Shown in pieces: positions 58,582 through 64,000 of a DNA stretch of 64,000 nucleotides (the stretch's first letter is position 1; the number at the start of each line of letters is the position of its first letter). Where the stretch lies: contig OZ018408.1 of the NCBI GenBank assembly GCA_963969595.1, positions 18,535,823 through 18,599,822 of the forward strand, in the 5' to 3' direction. This stretch comes from Neckera pumila (Eukaryota; Streptophyta; Bryopsida; Hypnales; Neckeraceae). The notes beneath the pieces were generated by a model. That model was not told where the DNA came from. It saw only the letters and a list, made by a program, of their open reading frames with translations, and ran no database searches. The translations under genes and the position numbers were made by a program.

Positions 58582-59282
58582 GGGCTCAAAGTCTTGATTT
58601 CAACTCTTCACCAATCAAATTTTGAAGAAATCATGGAATTTGGGACGTAGTGAGAATTGGTCTTTATTCTAAAACAATTTATATGACTAGGGACCATTTG
58701 ATGGTCAAGAAACCACACCAAATAAGAATATTATTGATACATTTTTGGATAAGTGTGACAACGGTCCAACTTTAAAAGTAAGCATAAAAATAGATACTTT
58801 AGAAGATCATCAATTGCATTTGGCAATCTAAGATCATTGAAATGCTCCTATATCTCAGTCACGAGACTGGAATAAACTTGCTTTTGAAGATTCTAAAGGA
58901 TCATTTATAATACTTGAGGTCAGCACAAGCAAATCACTTCTCTTCCTTTGGCATATGCTTGAATGTTATTCTTCATCATCTTTTGTTTTAATTATGGTAT
59001 ATTGTAGTATAAATGAAGGCCTTACAATATTGTTGTCTATGCTTCTTGTTCATGCTATTAGCTGAGAAATAAAGCAAATTCACTCATGCTTTCACTTTTA
59101 CCTATAGTCAAGGCAAAAAATAGGGAGCTTGAAAGAATAAAGAATTTGATTCCTTCTACTTCTGTTTTCACCCCATGTCAATGATCTTTGAAGTTTTTAC
59201 ATCTTGAAAGACAAATGATGACTCCCCTAAATATTTAATGAATAATGTAAATGTAAGGAACTTCATGACTAAACCAAATTTC

Positions 59283-59318
<36 letters not shown>

Positions 59319-59612
59319 ATGTATGTCTGTATGTATCTCTGTGTGTGTATATAGATATATGTGTATATCAACCACACCCATTCTTCTGCAACAAAAATTG
59401 TGACAAGTGGGTTTAAAAAAAAAAAAAAAAAAAAAATTGTGACAAGAGATGTGCATATTCTAAACTTCTAAAGCATTGATGGAGGGACTTTCAATAATGT
59501 AGGGCAAACAATAGTGATGCCAATTTCCTGTCCTACAATTGGAGATTTTCACACAGATGAACATACGGATTGTCTTAAATTTCATACAACTTGAATCAGT
59601 GGTAATAAGGTA
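58582..59612. other. AT-rich spacer with microsatellites
   Basis: Contains (AT)n at about 59285-59313, followed by (gtat)-type repeats, and a poly(A) run at 59416-59436. No gene recognised. Confidence 0.5.
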
Positions 59613-59924
59613 GGAGGACCATAAAGCGCTTGGGCTCTAAAAGTGTCCACCTCCTCAAATGTCCACTATTTGTACATTTTGATTTTTCATTGCTTCAGCA
59701 ATGTACAAGTAGTGTGCATTTCTTGAGGTGGATGATTTTAGTAACGACTGCATTTCAACTTCAAAAGTTCATAACTAATTCTACAAGCTCCAAAAAATAT
59801 GAAATGACTTGAATTAGGTGCCAATTCCATTTATTTTTCAAGGAAAATGAACTAATAAGTATTTCAAAAGGTCTAACCTCCCCAAATTACTTTTCAACTT
59901 TCAATGGGTGCTTTATGGACCTCC
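59613..59924. mobile_element. Small TIR element, GGAGGACCATAAAGC ends
   Basis: Left end GGAGGACCATAAAGCGC and right end gtgctttatggacctcc are inverse complements with two differences, flanked by TA at 59611-59612 and 59925-59926. 312 bases; a mariner-type MITE is likely from the TA duplication. Confidence 0.65.
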
Positions 59925-60000
59925 TACGTTATTTACTTAACAAGCACTCGTAGAAAGGTTTTTATGGAGCACCAAGCTCCAATGTGAGAACTTGGTGCTC

Positions 60001-60904
60001 TTAACCCCTAAAGGACCAAGGCCCTTTTTCTGCCAAAAAACACTCAATACTGCCATTTCTATAGCAAAGAGTAAAGAAAAACTGAATTGTTTTTCACATC
60101 TAACCATAGAATCTTATACCTAATTATTATGACAATGTGTAGAAAAAATTTCAGAATTTTTGACCCCATAGATTGCAAGATATCTCCATTTTAAGTGAAA
60201 AAAACAAGTTTTTCAGCACATTGTGGTACTATATTTTTTGACTTTGAACATTTTTAACTTTAAAGTTTTGCACTATAGAACTTTGAGCTTTAAATCTTTA
60301 TAGTGGAGAATTGAGCTGAGAGTCTAGCAAAAGAAAGTCAAATAAAAAGATTTAGTTTTCATTATTAAAGAAATTGTTAAGTAGAAGTAAGTACAAGATA
60401 GAAGGAAAATCTAAAATATTAATATCTGTTATATGGAATTAAAAGGCATTAATCCCAATGGTGGGACTGTTCTAGCAAAAAAACAAAACCACGTGGAATT
60501 TTATTTTTTTTAATTGTAAAAAATTGCATTCAGAAACGAATCTTACAAGTTTTTATTTTCAAGAAGATGCTCTAAGTGCCCAAAAAATTAGATTGTCCAT
60601 AACTTTCTCATAACAAATCCAAATGGAATGAGTCAAAGCTTTCCAAGTAGACAAAAATATAATATATGGGGAAAAAAAATAAAAATTGCAACAATTTTTT
60701 TCTGCCCCCTCTTCCTTGTTTTGAGCTTATTTGGGCATAACTTTTGTTCCCGGGCACCAATTGAAAAAAAATTATATTCACGAAGCTTATCAATTTTTCT
60801 AACTTAAAAAAAAGTTTCAAAAAATTTGGACAAAAATTCAGCCCGTAGGTACTTGTCCAAAATTCCAAATGTCCGCTGAACCAACAATGGTCCTTTAGGG
60901 TTAT
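60001..60904 (+). mobile_element. TTAA element, subfamily A, complete
   Basis: Starts TTAACCCCTAAAGGACCAAG and ends 'caatggtcctttagggtta'. Usual A interior. Its right TTA(A) is shared with the next element, so the two abut without spacer. Confidence 0.85.
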
Positions 60905-61650
60905 TCCCTAAAATACCAACATACATAGAAAATTTGGACAGGTACGTGTGACTAGAGGCATCCACATTTTTGGCCCAAATTTTAATAGAATGTAGGGAGA
61001 AGGAATATCTTTTGTATGCACTAAATTTCATGACATTTGGAAATGTGTCAAAAGTTATGGCCTAATATGTTATTTTTTTTGTAACTGGGCAATCCAGGCA
61101 TACTAGAATAAATCACTTTTCCAGAAACAAAAATTTAAAATTGGTTTTCTAGAGTTATATACATGTGGAAAGCTTTTAATCATCCCATTTTGATCAATGA
61201 GTCAAAACTTATGAAGATTTTTTGTTTGCATGCAGTTATGGATTTTTGAATTTCAAAATAAACTTTGAAGTCTTACTCTTATTTGATTTTCAATATTCTT
61301 TGAAAAAAATAAAATCCTAGGATGTAAGTTGTTTATTACAACATTGCAACCATTGGAATTGGCATTTTTCAACTCCATAATTAAATCCTAAACAATTTAG
61401 TATTTTGAATCATTCTCTACTATTGTCTACGTACTATTTTTTTCCTATATGTTGTACAATTCCAAATGGTGTGAAATTTTTTGAGCATGTGGCCAACTTG
61501 TCTAGGAAAAAGAATCCAAAGAGCACTCCCATTTTGGACATTTTTTCATAGAAAAGTAAGCTTGTAAAGTGTTGTTGCCCGATTTTTTTGCAAGGCCAAA
61601 AAAATGATTTCCGTGAATTTGAATGCTTATATCTTTTTTAGCTTTTGCTT
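60901..61650 (-). mobile_element. TTAA element, subfamily B, truncated
   Basis: Begins 'ttattccctaaaataccaac' and follows B in reverse ('aggtacgtgtgactagaggc', 'tcatcccattttgatcaatg', 'cattgcaaccattggaattg') up to 'gaatgcttatatctttttta', where it breaks off before its own left terminus. A reversed piece of Tourist-like sequence follows. Confidence 0.75.
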
Positions 61651-61910
61651 GAAAAGATTGCCACATGAGTTAGGCTTCATAGGCTTCATAGGAAATTGGA
61701 TGGACAAATGTAGAGAGAGAAGGATAGAAGTCGAACAAATGGTATAAATTTGGACTTTGGGCTTGGCCTTTAGAGGCTTCACACTAAGGCCAGCCAAAGG
61801 CTCCAATTCCTATACTTTATGGCCTGTTTATTGCTCATTTCTTTGGACTCTTGACAAAGTTTGGACATTTAATCCCATGGCGTCTCAACTTAGACGGCGA
61901 GGCCCTAACT
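61640..61910 (-). mobile_element. Tourist-like element, reversed partial copy
   Basis: Shares 'ccaaaggctccaattcctat', 'actttatggcc', 'ttgctcatttctttggac' with the reverse complement of 24960-25060. Its insertion or a rearrangement probably truncated the preceding B element. Confidence 0.55.
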
Positions 61911-62293
61911 CCTAATGGACATGAATTCATATTCAAGATGATGAATAAAGTACCTTAAGGCAATATTATGTCCAATTGATTTCTCATTTATCCAAAGTAA
62001 TATTTGAATCATTAAAAACTAACTTTTTTTTTTATAACTATTACATTGAAATTGAAGTAATAAATATAATTATACAAAGATATAAGGAAAAATGTTTATA
62101 ATTTCATAAAAGAATTTGAGAGTTAGCCCTCTAAGGATGCTGCAAACCCAAAAGGTCCAATAGATGACTTCATCGTTAAATGTAGAACCAAAAAATGCAC
62201 TTATTGGTCCAATTTGATCGGAGTATTTTGGTGACTATCTTGATCATGGATTACAAAGTTCAATGCTTGACGACCTCCCAATTCATACGTCCC

Positions 62294-62385
62294 CAACTAA
62301 ATAGTGAAATTAAGTTGTTTCTCACTAATTTTTCAACATTTGATACTATATTAATATTTATTATTATTGTATTAGAATGCCCTAC
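62294..62385 (+). repeat. Family T fragment
   Basis: 'aaatagtgaaattaagttg' followed by 'ctcactaatttttcaacatt' parallels the left half of the family T elements at 23744 and 27409. Confidence 0.4.
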
Positions 62386-62525
62386 TTTTTATTTATAATA
62401 GAACCACCCATTTCCAACCAGGGAGCATACCCAACCTATAGGTTGCAGTTATTTACAACCAATGTTGAAACAAATATCCAACCAAATCTTAGAATGTTAT
62501 TTTTTCCTCCTTTTCGAGGTTAAGA

Positions 62526-62610
62526 TTAACCCATCACCGCCCTGGGTATCAAAAAATACACTGGAAAGGGGACAATATTGGGCCCCTTGGGCGGTGAGGG
62601 GCCCAATTAA
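62526..62610. repeat. Short inverted repeat with piggyBac-like ends
   Basis: TTAACCCATCACCGCCC on the left and gggcggtgagggg near the right, with an attaa further out, form an inverted repeat of about 85 bases. The CACCGCCC core resembles the TAGACCGCCC of the large piggyBac element. May be a miniature derivative or coincidence. Confidence 0.35.
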
Positions 62611-62870
62611 TAAGGTTATGACACATGTCTCCAAAATAGTGAGCAAGAAAATAGGAAATAGTAAGTGGAAAAGTGGTTCTTGAATGATTGGAGTTGAAAG
62701 AGTCTAGACATTGGATATAGGTTGAAGCTAACTTTTGGCTTCCAAAACTCATAATAATTTGAATTTAAGGAAAAAAATTACAAATTTTTTGTTATGGCTG
62801 TCATTTCTATCTTTCTACAAGCAGTAAATTTACATTGCCTTTTAATGCTCCAGATCACGCACAAAATTGC

Positions 62871-63751
62871 TTATCCCCTAAAGGACCAAGGTGATTTTTT
62901 TTTTATCAAAAGCCAGTCAAAAATGTAATTTCTATTGCAAAGAGCAAAGAACTTTAAAAAAAAATTGCATATCCAGTTGTAAAATCTTATACTTGACTAG
63001 TATATGAATATGTGGAAGAAATTTCAAAAACTTTGACCATGTAGATTGTTAGATATATGCATTTAAAGTGAAGAAAACAAGTTTTTTTGCACCTTGCTTG
63101 ACTAGATTTTTTGGCTTTGAATTATTTATGTTAAGTGGTTGAGTTGGGAATCTACCTAAAAAAATTAGCACAAAAGGCACTTAACTTCACTCATTAAAAA
63201 TTCGTTAAGTTAGAGGTGGGCTCAAGATTGAAGAAAAAAATATAATGTTAATAGCTTTTAGATGGAATTGAATCACAATAATCCCAACGGTGAGACTGTT
63301 CTAGCAAGAAAATCTAACCTTATCTAACTATTTGTTTTGAGAATTTCTAAAAATTGCATTCAAAAATGAATTCTACAAATTATTTTTTCATGAAGATGCT
63401 TAGATTGCCCCAAAAAATAAGATTGCCCATAACTTTCTCATTATTGGTCCAAATTGAATGAAACAAAGCTTCACATGTAGACAAAAATACAATCTTGAGA
63501 AAAAAATTTGAAAAAATTATTTTGACTTTCTGTGATTTTTTTTTTGCTGCCCGCCGAGCTTCATTTTTGCTTATTGTGCCATGACTTTGCTCCTAGGCAT
63601 CAATTAAAATAAAAATAATACATTCATAAAGCTCTTGCAAAAATACACAACCTCAAAAAATTCCAAAATATATCACTAAAAATTGGAACAATAGGAACCT
63701 ACTCGGACCCAGATTGCCCCCCAAGAGGACAAATGGTCCTTTAGAGGTAAA
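62871..63751 (+). mobile_element. TTAA element, subfamily D, decayed ends
   Basis: Starts 'ttatcccctaaaggaccaag' and ends 'tggtcctttagaggtaa'. It aligns along its whole length with 4450-6285 minus the nested insertion. The intact TTAA at 63604-63607 is the empty site for the C element at 5232-6141. Confidence 0.8.
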
Positions 63752-63927
63752 TGTAGATTGCTGTTCTGTTTGAGTGTTGTTTGTACTATTTTCCCTTCAA
63801 ATCCAAGCTTCCCTGAATCCACTTAAAAGTGTCAGGCACTTTTTCCTAGACTCATGGATTATTCCTCCATCCTCTGACATTCTTTTGCTTGCAAATTAAG
63901 GGCCAGTTTCCATGGAAGACAAAACTA

Positions 63928-64000
63928 CACTAAAATTGGTAAATAGTGTTGGGTGATAATTAGTGTTGCTCACTGTTTTTTACCCCCAACACTATTTTTC
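63928..64000. repeat. Start of a TTAGTGTT-type TIR element, cut by window edge
   Basis: 'ctacactaaaattggtaaat' with 'agtgttggg' and 'caacactattt' motifs resembles the element at 55089-55359. The other end lies beyond the window. Confidence 0.35.

Noticed and set aside
1..64000. tRNA or rRNA genes
   Set aside because: No cloverleaf-like sequence with A and B boxes or conserved rRNA segment was noticed on either strand.

Overview
The window is a repeat-dominated stretch of a land-plant (streptophyte) nuclear genome. The plant assignment rests on one clear gene, a class I (PCF-type) TCP transcription factor on the minus strand at 14379-16007, and on typical plant transposon ends (CACTATAAGAAAC, Stowaway-like CTCCCT, Tourist-like TTA/GGGCC). 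The species cannot be told from the sequence; a non-seed plant is a guess, because piggyBac-type elements are seldom reported from seed plants. Apart from the TCP gene and a decayed transposase I find no convincing gene. Most short open frames lie in AT-rich repeats.

Layout. 1-6285: TTAA-flanked elements, nested and interrupted. 7448-10556: tandem duplication of about 1.1 kb; its first copy carries a 705-bp Helitron-like insertion and a 238-bp CACTA-type foldback, and both empty sites survive in the second copy. 11.3-17.1 kb: a less AT-rich island with the TCP gene. 17.2-18.2 kb: three diverged tandem units of about 350 bp. 19-48.8 kb: more TTAA elements, foldbacks and small TIR elements in AT-rich DNA. 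49.1-49.8 kb: a large foldback. 49969-54991: a 5-kb piggyBac-superfamily element with recognisable ends and a frame-broken DDD transposase. 55-64 kb: more TTAA elements and small TIR elements.

The main system. About 25 complete or partial copies of a non-coding element, usually 880-930 bp, start and end with TTAA followed by CCCCTAAA. TTAA is the target duplication of piggyBac transposases. The ends of the 5-kb element, TTAACCCTAGACCGCCCAAG, match the non-autonomous ends at the first seven and last five or six of 20 positions. I infer that the small elements were moved by piggyBac-type transposases related to the one at 52-54 kb. Two were inserted into other members at TTAA. For one of them the empty site is present in a paralogue in this window.

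Convention for the TTAA elements: '+' means that the end next to the 'actgccatttct' block comes first. Subfamilies: A (TTAACCCCTAAAGGACCAAGGCC-type), B (TTAACCCCTAAAGTT-type), C (CTAAAAGCCCAAG or CTAAAGTCCCA ends), D (diverged A), E and F (short forms). Names are mine. All calls are by eye, so divergences, GC values and copy counts are approximate.
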